Origin: Pseudomonadota bacterium | GTDB taxonomy: Bacteria > Pseudomonadota > Gammaproteobacteria > Steroidobacterales > Steroidobacteraceae | Assembly: GCA_025355245.1 (NCBI GenBank) | Contig: JANXZZ010000081.1 | Span: 1 to 34,718 of the forward strand | Length of the DNA: 34,718 bases | Reading direction: 5' to 3' | Part shown: piece after piece, positions 17,001 to 24,089 of the stretch | How the letters are laid out: every line of letters starts with the position of its first letter | Position numbering within the stretch: the stretch's first letter is position 1 | Translations under genes and position numbers: made by a program | The notes under the pieces: generated by a model | What the model saw: the letters and a program-made list of their open reading frames with translations, nothing else | Database searches by the model: none | Told to the model about the DNA's origin: nothing

Positions 17001-17560
17001 TCTTCCACCGCCGTCAGGTAGAAATGGCGTTCACTTCCCGCTCCCGCGGGCGCCTCCAGGCGGGCGATATCCTGGCCTTTCGCATAGGCCGTGTCGGCGG
17101 CGGCCAACGCGCGAAATGTCCGCGCGCACCGACTACTCAGCCGTGCCTCGGCGAAGGCATAGGCGTGCAATACGACTCGGCCCGAGAGGTCTGCGTGCTC
17201 TTTGCCCGTCAGTCGGACGACAACGTGGCGGGCATCGCCGGATAAAACGATCGCCCAGGCGCTGCCGTACCGGCGAACAGGGTTCTCGGAGTGCGCGAGG
17301 AGGGTCGAGCCGTTACCCAGGACTTCGAGTACCGCGACGATGCCGCGATTCGTTGCCTGCACTAGCACCTCGGTGTGCGCAGGTACGTCGACCGAGATTT
17401 CCTTTGGTACCGTCCCGACTACCGGCACGTCGGTCGCGGAGGCGAGGGCGTACGGCTCGAGCGCGTCCATGCATGCGCCGGAGCCCGCCGGTGACGCCGG
17501 ATCTGCCGCTGCCGTCGACGCCAATTGCAAGGCGGCGGCTAGTGCAATGAACGCGTGCAA
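14072..17560 (-). CDS. Secreted TPR-CHAT domain protease
   Basis: The roughly 1160-residue protein has a signal-like N-terminus (HAFIALAAALQLASTAAADP), a beta-rich domain to about residue 170, a long array of TPR helical pairs (about 190-620, e.g. ALSYVGVAYTREGDYRAAEA and EAASLYGLGVTYYALGDRA), a coiled-coil-prone linker, and a C-terminal CHAT domain. The CHAT catalytic dyad is visible as His at about 1007 (HLASHGM) and Cys at about 1056 (SLSACDTALG). CHAT is a caspase-like clan CD cysteine protease fold. I chose TTG at 17560 because it starts the signal peptide; a longer frame reaches 17647. The signal peptide implies an envelope location, unlike cytoplasmic Csx29-type TPR-CHAT proteins. The substrate is unknown. 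Confidence 0.88.
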   Translation of the reverse strand: MHAFIALAAALQLASTAAADPASPAGSGACMDALEPYALASATDVPVVGTVPKEISVDVPAHTEVLVQATNRGIVAVLEVLGNGSTLLAHSENPVRRYGSAWAIVLSGDARHVVVRLTGKEHADLSGRVVLHAYAFAEARLSSRCARTFRALAAADTAYAKGQDIARLEAPAGAGSERHFYLTAVEEYLLAAKLLDGPPDAPLRSLVELAIAAAYYQDVHNWTVGAEWATRAQASANAVRLDYAASRAGALLANCWINFGPGSTYPGDPATRAVLPRVRFERARELLQRLGRFHRRRGELYDAALALSYVGVAYTREGDYRAAEAVYRRAGIEFGALHEWPQQGWALSGVGFAQWGRGDLPAAEISYREALEELKTLPGPAVYLNTLANSGLISFALGDYDESLRVNAEALRISRAAQSKIAEAASLYGLGVTYYALGDRAIAKQYLEESLVLRPASLDTRSRLATLRALSNVYRDAGNMDAALAADEEALSLATSAPSRERMLIRVGVDQGARGRFAEALHSLATALGEGRAEDPVLTIEALIARGHVFRVGGKPESAADDLRRALGVISHHDDPDLAFQANVELAQSWAALNRPDEALSAIDRALARADEIRRQSASPEFRAQRQALLRPAYDVKLALLADRYRKLEAAGDSLAAERISVLALGTADHERAQSLADVSSLTYARDSAILRDQLGRREHLYREMAAQRYQLESREESGEAGGAGADALRSEISSIGRELDSLNIAIAQESGVRSGSRVASPADWRTSLRKQASDAVLVEYWLGAHDAYAWTISQDGIHWSLLGESAPITDAARVMHEAFRGYSGRALRDRREAGTVLYDRIIRPLGEAANGGRPLTVVPDGALSYVPFAALRTGREAGAQYLIQQHDIAMAPAVWWLMDRRPRTPAGRPSRILLVSDPIYSASDERLTSLGRQRGSVSGNQSVASDDDRHQFEGLKRLPWTAREAELIAGLVPASDLDQFSGAGATRARVLAVDWPAYRVIHLASHGMVDAGMPQLSALVLGAYDDRGQRVEQALRAADIETLSLRADVVSLSACDTALGREIAGEGAVGLAYTTLARGAGAVLGSLWQAPDEMSARLMTEFYRGLLDVHRSPSKALGAAMRAVLEKRPEADPAFWAMYQLSVSHLDEKTVGQATSTSDAR

Positions 17561-17888
17561 ATCCCCCCCTCGGAAACACCATCCCGCTGCGAGCTCACGT
17601 TCGTTTTCACACAGGCCGTCCGTCACGCGACAACTGGTGAGCGGCACTGAGCAGCCGCAAGGAAGCTCCTCGGCTCCTGAGACGGCACGATTGCACGCGC
17701 GGACGACAATGCCAATACCGTCCCGAAGTGCTCGCCGACCACCGTCGTGTCGGACGCGTCAAGCGGGCCGGGCATGCGTCGATCGGCCGGCCGCCTTTCG
17801 TTGCGGTGCCGGAGGGTGGAAGTGGGCGCTCTCGCGGTATTCGCGCGTGCATCGTGGAACTTCCCGGCTTGGCCCGCCTCTGACAGCT
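17561..17888. other. Divergent intergenic region between CHAT and PadR genes
   Basis: No coding frame is supported. The region must carry the minus-strand promoter for the CHAT gene and the plus-strand promoter for the PadR operon. A TATACC hexamer at 17888-17893 could be the plus-strand -10 element and overlaps the inverted repeat described separately. No matching -35 at the usual distance was found. Confidence 0.35.
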
Positions 17889-17909
17889 ATACCTCGTGTC
17901 TCGATGTAT
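17889..17909 (+). promoter_or_regulatory. Candidate PadR operator (inverted repeat)
   Basis: ATACCTCG and CGATGTAT are inverted around TGTCT, matching at seven of eight positions, with ATAC and GTAT as outer arms. PadR-family regulators commonly bind AT-rich dyads of the ATAC/GTAT type and repress their own genes. The repeat ends nine bases before the PadR ATG at 17918 and overlaps a TATACC hexamer, so binding would block transcription initiation. Assignment to this PadR is an inference from position. Confidence 0.5.
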
Positions 17910-17917
17910 GGAGGCGT

Positions 17918-18256
17918 ATGGATCGGCGAAGCATCCCCTTGCTGGCGGGCGTTCCAGAACTACTGATCCTTAGGCTGCTCGCCGATCGCGAGATGTACGG
18001 CTACGAGCTCGCGCGCTCGGTGCGGGTCCTGACCCGAGACGCGTTGAGCCTGGGGGAGGGGGTGCTTTACCCCGCGCTCCATGCCCTCGAGGCACGCCGG
18101 CTCCTGCGCTCGCGGACCGTGCGGGTCGACGGACGCGTCCGGGTTTACTACTCGATCTCCGCTCGTGGGAAAGCCCGGCTTATCCGACTAACGGACCAAT
18201 GGCAGCGAGTCACCGCGACCGTCGGCTCAGTCCTCGGGGGAGGCGGCCATGTCTGA
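17918..18256 (+). CDS. PadR family transcriptional regulator
   Basis: This 112-residue winged-helix protein has the PadR signature: LLAGVPELLILRLLADREMYGYEL in the first helices, then LSLGEGVLYPALHALEARRLLRS and the wing VRVYYSISARGKARL. It is the short type lacking the large C-terminal helical domain. PadR proteins are repressors that release DNA on binding small ligands such as phenolics or drugs. The ATG at 17918 has GGAGG four bases upstream. The gene overlaps the next one by eight bases, implying translational coupling. Confidence 0.92.
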   Translation: MDRRSIPLLAGVPELLILRLLADREMYGYELARSVRVLTRDALSLGEGVLYPALHALEARRLLRSRTVRVDGRVRVYYSISARGKARLIRLTDQWQRVTATVGSVLGGGGHV

Positions 18257-18956
18257 GCGTCGCTTCGACCGCCTGCAAGGCGAACTACTCCGCTCGGGGG
18301 TGGCCGCGCGCCACGTTCGTAGAGCCGTGACGGAACTCGCCGCGCATTTCGAGCAGCTAGTGGACGACGGTGTTTCGGCCGGCAGGAGCACAGTGCAAGC
18401 GCGCGCGGAGGCCCACGAGACGCTTGGAACCGACGCGGCGCTGATCGCACGCTTTGCATCGCGTCCTGAGCTGCGCGCGTGGCCGTGCCGGGCTCCCGTC
18501 TGGTTCTTCGGAGTCGCGCCGCTAGTCAGTATCGCCGCTCTGCAACTGGCAGTCGGGTTCTCGGTCGCAGGGCTCATGGGGCTGTTCTCGAGCTACTTCA
18601 GCCGCCTCAGCGTCACGCGGGAAGTATCGAGCGAGATCGGCTCGATCGGCCGGGTACTGATGCTCTGGTGTTTTCCCATCCTCGTCTCGGCAGCCTTTGC
18701 ACGAATCGCGTACCGGCATCGGCTGCCGTTCCGTTGGCCGCTGCTGGCCGTGGGCGTAGTTTGCACGCTGGCGGGCCTCAGCAACTTCGAATTCGAACTG
18801 ACCGGCGGTACTCCCGCCGGACAGATTGGGCTGGGCGTCGGTATATCGCCCGAAAGCCTGGCTGGCGCCGGATTGCACGCGCTCGCAGCCGCGACCTTCG
18901 TGCTGGTACCGATGCTATTCGCGTTTCGCTCCACTCGTCGTCGGCGAAGCGCGTAG
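18249..18956 (+). CDS. PadR-coupled membrane protein with HAAS-like N-terminus
   Basis: The 235-residue protein has a helical cytoplasmic N-terminus (about 1-75, with ELAAHFEQLVDDGVSAG and ARAEAHETLGT) resembling the HAAS/DUF1700-type domain often encoded after PadR regulators. Four hydrophobic segments follow, near 84-112, 136-154, 163-178 and 209-226. In other bacteria such proteins pair with PadR as membrane partners of the regulator or of an exporter. The start ATG lies inside the PadR gene. I recognise the architecture rather than a specific named family; function is inferred from context. Confidence 0.8.
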   Translation: MSERRFDRLQGELLRSGVAARHVRRAVTELAAHFEQLVDDGVSAGRSTVQARAEAHETLGTDAALIARFASRPELRAWPCRAPVWFFGVAPLVSIAALQLAVGFSVAGLMGLFSSYFSRLSVTREVSSEIGSIGRVLMLWCFPILVSAAFARIAYRHRLPFRWPLLAVGVVCTLAGLSNFEFELTGGTPAGQIGLGVGISPESLAGAGLHALAAATFVLVPMLFAFRSTRRRRSA

Positions 18957-18975
18957 CGACGGCGGAAACGGGCGA

Positions 18976-19584
18976 ATGGGGATGCCGTCTCCGGCCACGA
19001 GGCGCTCGCTCGCTGCGATCACGGTGCTCGCGGGGCACCTTGGGTTGCTCTGGGTTGTAGCGACCGGCGTGCGCAGCGTGGAGGGCGTGAAAGGCCCACC
19101 GTGGCTGTCGCTGGTTCTGATCCTCCCGGCGTCGACGCCGGACGTACCTCGCCCAAGCGAGCGAGCCGCCGCGCCGACGCTCAGTGCCCGCCGCACCCGG
19201 CCGGCCCAGGTTGCGCCCGAGGACGCATCGAAAGGTCCGGTGTCCGAAGCCGTCGCCGCGCCGAGAATCGATTGGTCCGCGGAGGCTGAACGCGTCGGCG
19301 CCGCGTCCGCCAAGACTCCTTCAATCGGCCGGTCGTTCGGAATGCCGGAGCCGGCTGAAGCAACCCCGAAGCCGCGTCCGTCCTTCGGATGGTCGCTGTC
19401 GGCTACGCGTCCCGTCGAGGCAATCCCCGGTGGAATCCTGTTCCGCATCGGCGATAACTGCGAGATTGTCCTGATGCCCTTGCCGGTCGGGGCTTGCGCA
19501 ATCGGCAAGCGCAAAGCGAATGGAGCTCTTTTCGGGCACATGGAAGATCCGGTGCCGTTGGGCGAGTGGAAAGACGCCCACTGA
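18976..19584 (+). CDS. Membrane-anchored proline-rich periplasmic protein
   Basis: The 202-residue protein has one N-terminal transmembrane segment (LAAITVLAGHLGLLWVVATG), a Pro/Ala-rich linker (about 45-130), and a compact C-terminal domain with GGILFRIGDNCEIVLMPLPV and GACAIGKRK containing two Cys. The layout, with a single anchor, a Pro-rich spacer and a small C-terminal domain, recalls TonB, but no TonB C-terminal motif is seen. Starts at 18976 or 18982 are possible; neither has a strong ribosome site. It follows the PadR-coupled gene by 19 bases and is probably the third gene of that operon. Confidence 0.75.
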   Translation: MGMPSPATRRSLAAITVLAGHLGLLWVVATGVRSVEGVKGPPWLSLVLILPASTPDVPRPSERAAAPTLSARRTRPAQVAPEDASKGPVSEAVAAPRIDWSAEAERVGAASAKTPSIGRSFGMPEPAEATPKPRPSFGWSLSATRPVEAIPGGILFRIGDNCEIVLMPLPVGACAIGKRKANGALFGHMEDPVPLGEWKDAH

Positions 19585-19824
19585 ATGCCGCGCCTGCCGA
19601 GGGACCCGCCGCCGCGATCCCGGGATAACCGTGACGCCGGCGACGAGCGCTTCATAGGATGCCGCCTACGCGCGGTCGCGTTCCGCGATGGCAGCAACTC
19701 TTGACCCCCGTGCACATCCTCACCTTTGGCGTTGACGGGAGACGGTCATGGGCACGACGCGGGCACAGTGCCGCACGGGCGCGGCCGCGAGCCGCGCACG
19801 GATGCGCCGCCGGAGAGGCGTGGC

Positions 19825-21852
19825 GTGAGTCGTGCGCCCTTTCTCACCGCCCGGAGGCGCCGGATATTGTTGTGGACCGGCGGCATCGTCAGCGCGTTGC
19901 TGATCGCACTGGTCGCCACGCTCGCGCTGATCGACTGGAACCGGCTGCGAGGCCCGGTCGCGAGATACGCGAGCCACGCACTGCAGCGGCCAGTTACGAT
20001 AAACGGGGCGCTCAGCGTCCATGTCTTCTCGTTCTCGCCGCGGGTAGAGGTGCACGATCTCACGGTCGGCGCGGTCGGCAGGGACGCACCCGGCCCGATG
20101 CTGACGGTGGATACGCTCGCGTTCGAGGTCAAGCTGTTGCCGCTCCTGGTCGGGCACCTCAATTTCGATTTCCTGCGCGCGATCCGGCCACAGCTGGTGC
20201 TGCACCGCACGGCAGACGGGCGAGCCAACTGGGACGTCGGGACGCCGGGCCCGCGGGCGTCGTCGACCCCGTTCAAGATGCCGCCGATCCGGTCGCTCGC
20301 CATCGAGAACGGCCACGTCGAGCTCGTGGACGACGAGCGGGGCGTGCACGTCTCGAGCTCGCTCGAGGCGTCGGACAAGGCCCAAGAGGGGCCGGCGACC
20401 TCGCTGCAGGTCGTCGGCAAGGGCGAGCTGAACCGACGGCCGTTCTCGTTTGACCTTCACGGGAACTCGCTCATTGCTGCTGATCCCGGCAGCCACTACG
20501 AGTTTGAGATCGGTGTCGAGGCGGGCGACCTGCACGCCCATGCGAAGGGCGAGGCCGCCAGGGCCTTCGATTTTGGGCAGGTCACAGCGACTCTCGCACT
20601 CGCGGGTGGCGATCTCGCGGATCTTTACTATCTGACCGGCCTCGCGTTGCCAGATACGCCTCCTTACAACGTGTCGCTGCAGATCGTGCGCGACGGCATG
20701 CGGGTGGACCTCAGGGACATCGTCGCCCGGCTCGGACGCAGCGACGTCGCCGGGACCATGGCGCTCGATCTCGCCGGCGCGCGCCCGGCATTGAGTGGAA
20801 CGCTGGCGTCGCGCGAGCTGCGCCTTGCCGACCTCGCGGCTCCGCTTGGTGCGGGCAAGCACACGGGCGAAGGACTGTCGGCGGGGGACGCGACGATTCC
20901 GGGGAAAGAGGCGCCCGCCAGTCCCGACACCCTGTTGCTGCCGGATGCGTCCCTGCAGGTCACCCGAATCAGGGGCATGGACGCGGACGTTCACTACAGC
21001 GCGGCAACGATCCGCACCGAGAAGACCTCGCTCAGCAAGGTAGCTGCGCACATCACGCTCACCGAAGGGGTGCTTTCGCTCGCGCCGGTCGTAATGAGTT
21101 TTTCGGACGGCACCGTCAATCTGACCGCCCGGATCGACGGTCGCAGCAACATGCCGCAGACATCCCTCGATCTCAAGATCTCCGACGTGAAGCTCGAGCA
21201 GTTCCACCAGCCCGGTTCCGACCCCGTGCTGACTGGCAGCCTGCAGGCGCGCGCGCACCTGAGCGGCCCGGGACGCTCCGTCCACGAGCTGGCCGCGCAT
21301 GCCCACGGCACCATGACCTTCGTCGTCCCGCACGGGGAGATCCGCGAGGCGCTGGCGGAACTGACCGGCATCAACGTCGATCGCGGCCTGGGCCTCCTGG
21401 TCTTCAACGGCAAGAAGACGTCAGAGCTGCGCTGCGGCGTGGCGAGTTTCGACGTCGAACACGGCGACATGACGGCTCGGACGTTTATCGTCGATACGGG
21501 CAGCGTCCGGATCACGGGAAGCGGCGACGTTGAGCTCAAATCCGAGGCGCTGAACCTCGACCTGAAGGGACAACCCAAGAAGGTCCGTCTGGTCCGCGTG
21601 CGCTCCCCGGTGCTGATCCGCGGCACGCTCGCAAAACCCGTTGTGCGCGTGGACATTGCCAAGACCGGCGCACAGGTCGGGGTCGTGGCGGCGCTGACGT
21701 CGGTCCTGGGTCCGGTGGCCGCGGTCATCGCGCTCGTTGATCCCGGCCTTGCGAAAAACGTCGATTGCGGGGCGCTGATCGAACCTGCGCAGGACACGCT
21801 GCAAAACCCGGGCGCCGCCGCTCTGCGGACTTCGGCCGCAGTCTCCCCGTGA
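19825..21852 (+). CDS. AsmA family protein
   Basis: The 675-residue protein has an N-terminal transmembrane anchor (about 14-36, RRRRILLWTGGIVSALLIAL) followed by the AsmA N-terminal domain (DWNRLRGPVARYASHALQRP, VTINGALSVHVFSFSPRVEV) and long beta-rich stretches. The C-terminal part carries the AsmA-like features GTMTFVVPHGEIREALAELT and the LDLKGQPKKVRLVRVRSPVL segment with RGTLAKPVVRVD. AsmA-like proteins are bridge-type envelope proteins implicated in phospholipid transport to the outer membrane. The GTG at 19825 has GGAGAGG upstream at good spacing; a start at 19726 would add an unlikely 33-residue leader. Interval 19585-19824 holds no gene that I can see. Confidence 0.9.
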   Translation: MSRAPFLTARRRRILLWTGGIVSALLIALVATLALIDWNRLRGPVARYASHALQRPVTINGALSVHVFSFSPRVEVHDLTVGAVGRDAPGPMLTVDTLAFEVKLLPLLVGHLNFDFLRAIRPQLVLHRTADGRANWDVGTPGPRASSTPFKMPPIRSLAIENGHVELVDDERGVHVSSSLEASDKAQEGPATSLQVVGKGELNRRPFSFDLHGNSLIAADPGSHYEFEIGVEAGDLHAHAKGEAARAFDFGQVTATLALAGGDLADLYYLTGLALPDTPPYNVSLQIVRDGMRVDLRDIVARLGRSDVAGTMALDLAGARPALSGTLASRELRLADLAAPLGAGKHTGEGLSAGDATIPGKEAPASPDTLLLPDASLQVTRIRGMDADVHYSAATIRTEKTSLSKVAAHITLTEGVLSLAPVVMSFSDGTVNLTARIDGRSNMPQTSLDLKISDVKLEQFHQPGSDPVLTGSLQARAHLSGPGRSVHELAAHAHGTMTFVVPHGEIREALAELTGINVDRGLGLLVFNGKKTSELRCGVASFDVEHGDMTARTFIVDTGSVRITGSGDVELKSEALNLDLKGQPKKVRLVRVRSPVLIRGTLAKPVVRVDIAKTGAQVGVVAALTSVLGPVAAVIALVDPGLAKNVDCGALIEPAQDTLQNPGAAALRTSAAVSP

Positions 21853-21949
21853 CAGCGGGCGAGGCCCATCAGGGCCCGGAAGCGGGGCACCCCGTTCCGC
21901 GCCGCGCGTATACATTCAAGGTCCCGGCGATACAAGGATCAGAGGTCGT

Positions 21950-22020
21950 AGTGCGAGAGGCCCTATACCTTATCATTTAACATAAGATTTATTATGCGTA
22001 GAAGTTATTGATTATATTGA
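21950..22020 (+). promoter_or_regulatory. AT-rich island upstream of the DUF429 gene
   Basis: About 70 bases of strikingly AT-rich sequence occur in an otherwise GC-rich region, just before the DUF429 gene. It contains CTTAT and ATAAG inverted around eight bases (21969-21986) and ATTGATTATATT at 22007-22018, which also occurs at 3667-3678. The position suggests a promoter or a nucleoid-protein binding site; no -35/-10 pair is clear. Confidence 0.45.
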
Positions 22021-22055
22021 GTTTTTTCTTCGCCTTCGAGCTGGACTATACGCCC

Positions 22056-23006
22056 TTGTCGACCACTATTCCTGCGCTCATCACGCACGCCGACTGGAGT
22101 AAGCACCCGGCGAAGCGCTGGGTCGCGACTGCAGAACGCAAGGGTTCCCGGTATCACGTCGCTTCGATCAAGTCCGTGGGGCCGACCGGAACATGGCTCG
22201 AGTCTTTGTTATCGGACGGTGTCGATCGCGGCACGTTCAGCGGTTTCGACTTTCCGATCGGGCTGCCGGCCGCGTACGCGTCCGTCGCCGGTATCCGGCG
22301 CTTTCTCGACGTCCTGCCGTCGCTTGGCAACGTTCATCCGTGGCTCGAGTTCTATGACACCGCCTCCAGTGCCGATGAGATCGGAATTCACCGTCCTTTC
22401 TACCCGACCACGCCCGGCGGACGGAGTCGCACCCAGCTACTGCACGGACTCGGTCTCGCAGAGCCGATCGATCTCTATCGTCAATGCGAGGTCGCGCGCT
22501 CTCCCCGGGCGAATTCGCTCTTCTGGACGCTCGGCGCCAAGCAGGTGGGCCGGGCGGCGATCGCCGGGTGGCGCGAGATCGTCGCGCCGGCAATCGCCCG
22601 CGGCTCCAATCGGGTTGCCGTCTGGCCCTTCGACGGCGACCTCACCGATCTGCTCGCTTCGCGTCAACTCGTCCTCGCCGAGACCTACCCCGGCGACGGC
22701 TACGCAGGGGTTTGGCCGGAGATGCCGCGCGGTGTGTGGAGCAAGCGCGCGCAGACAGACCGCAAGGCGTGGGCGCCGCAGTTCTTCACTCTCGGAAAAG
22801 CGCTCAACGCAACGTTTGGTCGTCGCGTCGCCGCAATGATCCGCGACGGATTCGGAGAGAGCGAGGCCGGTGAAGACGCATTCGATGCCCTCGTCGGGGT
22901 TTCGGTGATGATTCAAGTCGTGCGACGCCCACGGCTCGCAGCCTGTCCAGCCACTGCGCGCGTTCGAAGTATTGAAGGGTGGATTCTGGGTCGACCCGAA
23001 GCGTAG
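22056..23006 (+). CDS. DUF429 (RNase H-fold) protein
   Basis: The frame encodes about 316 residues beginning MSTTIPALITHADWSKHPAK if the TTG at 22056 is used. RNase H-like acidic positions are visible: HADWSKHP (first strand Asp), GFDFPIGLP (second Asp), LAETYPGDGY (Glu) and EDAFDALVG (C-terminal Asp). This is the pattern of DUF429, a predicted RNase H-fold nuclease-like family whose biochemical activity is unproven. No ATG is available; TTG at 22008 would add hydrophobic residues derived from the AT-rich promoter-like patch, so I prefer 22056. No strong ribosome site is seen for either. It appears monocistronic or is followed by the lipoprotein gene 63 bases on. Confidence 0.75.
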   Translation: MSTTIPALITHADWSKHPAKRWVATAERKGSRYHVASIKSVGPTGTWLESLLSDGVDRGTFSGFDFPIGLPAAYASVAGIRRFLDVLPSLGNVHPWLEFYDTASSADEIGIHRPFYPTTPGGRSRTQLLHGLGLAEPIDLYRQCEVARSPRANSLFWTLGAKQVGRAAIAGWREIVAPAIARGSNRVAVWPFDGDLTDLLASRQLVLAETYPGDGYAGVWPEMPRGVWSKRAQTDRKAWAPQFFTLGKALNATFGRRVAAMIRDGFGESEAGEDAFDALVGVSVMIQVVRRPRLAACPATARVRSIEGWILGRPEA

Positions 23007-23069
23007 GCGGGCGAGACAGGCCGGGCGGCAGCGGTTACCCGGACCGCTGCTCTGATCCAAGGACGACCC

Positions 23070-24008
23070 GTGCATCCGCTTCGCTCCCTGCTTTGGATAT
23101 CCTTGTCAGTCGCGCTGGCCGGTTGCGTTTCGAAATCCGAACGGAACCTCGACTCGTATCGAGCCCACGTTACGGAGGTGACGGCTGCTCTCCAGGCACA
23201 GGGCGATGCGGACTCGCTCGCCACCGCCGCTCTCCTTGCGAGCTCGGCGTCAGTCGACCGAAGCCAGGAGCTGATGGCCCGCGCGGTGGATCTCGCCCCC
23301 GGGCGCGCGGACATCGCCTGGCTGCACATCGCGCTCTGCCAGCCGTGGAGCCACTGCGATACCGCCCCGCTCGAGGTCCGGCTTCGCGCCATCGACCCCG
23401 CGAACGGTGCTTCATGGCTCGGGGCGGTCGAGCGCGCCGCCGCGAGCGGCAATGACCCAGAGCGGGCTCAGGCGTTTGCCGCATTGGCCGGCGCGGAACG
23501 AGTGGATTTCTACTGGGTACCGACCTTGGGGTTCGCGGTGCACGCGATCGACCGAACCCACCGTTGGCCTCGATCGCTGGCGGTCGTTGACGTCATGGGG
23601 AGGCTGGCGGCCGAAACGATTCCGCACTACGAATATCTCGCGAAGCCGTGCAAAGGCGATGCGCTCGCGGATGCGGGACAACTGGCTGCCTGGCGTGGCA
23701 TCGCGCGGGCGCTCATGCACGGCGACACGTTCCTCAGCGAAATGATCGGCATCTCGATTGCGAAGCGCGCTTGGGCCGAGGACCCCGGCGAACTCGAGCG
23801 CCTGCTCAAAATCGAGCGGACCGAGAAGTACCGGATGAAGGCGTGGGCGGAGCTTTCGCCGCGGGCTGCGGCCGACGACGAATTGGCGAACGCCTGCATG
23901 GAGGGAACCGGGACGCTCACGAGCGAACAGCAGGTAGCCACGGATCGGCTGACTCGCGCGCGGCTCCCTCTCAATCCGCCCACCGGTACGCCGTTGCCGT
24001 CACCCTGA
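23070..24008 (+). CDS. Lipoprotein of unknown function
   Basis: The 312-residue protein has a clear signal sequence and lipobox VALAGC with Cys19. The mature part is largely helical with TPR-like spacing (ADIAWLHIALCQPWSHC, NGASWLGAVERAAASGND), but I cannot define repeats with confidence. It has several Cys, including ALCQPWSHC and LAKPCKGD, which may form disulfides in the periplasm. The start is GTG at 23070 with AAGGA upstream. The gene lies 63 bases after the DUF429 gene and converges with the S41 peptidase gene. No function is recognised. Confidence 0.78.
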   Translation: MHPLRSLLWISLSVALAGCVSKSERNLDSYRAHVTEVTAALQAQGDADSLATAALLASSASVDRSQELMARAVDLAPGRADIAWLHIALCQPWSHCDTAPLEVRLRAIDPANGASWLGAVERAAASGNDPERAQAFAALAGAERVDFYWVPTLGFAVHAIDRTHRWPRSLAVVDVMGRLAAETIPHYEYLAKPCKGDALADAGQLAAWRGIARALMHGDTFLSEMIGISIAKRAWAEDPGELERLLKIERTEKYRMKAWAELSPRAAADDELANACMEGTGTLTSEQQVATDRLTRARLPLNPPTGTPLPSP

Positions 24009-24089
24009 GGCGGGCGTTCAAGGATTCAGCCGGTCAGGAGGTCGCTTCCGCGTTCCCGCCTGCGTCGACAACCTGCACCACGGGCCGGT

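Noticed and set aside
14072..17560. Craspase-like (Csx29) CRISPR-associated protease
   Set aside because: No CRISPR array or Cas7-11-like gene is present and the protein has a signal-peptide-like N-terminus, so a type III-E link is not supported.
18976..19584. TonB energy transducer
   Set aside because: The anchor and Pro-rich spacer fit, but the C-terminal domain lacks the TonB fold motif and no ExbB/ExbD genes are nearby.
19720..21333. Long minus-strand open frame opposite the AsmA gene
   Set aside because: AsmA domains and the membrane anchor are on the plus strand; the antisense frame shows only GC-bias composition.
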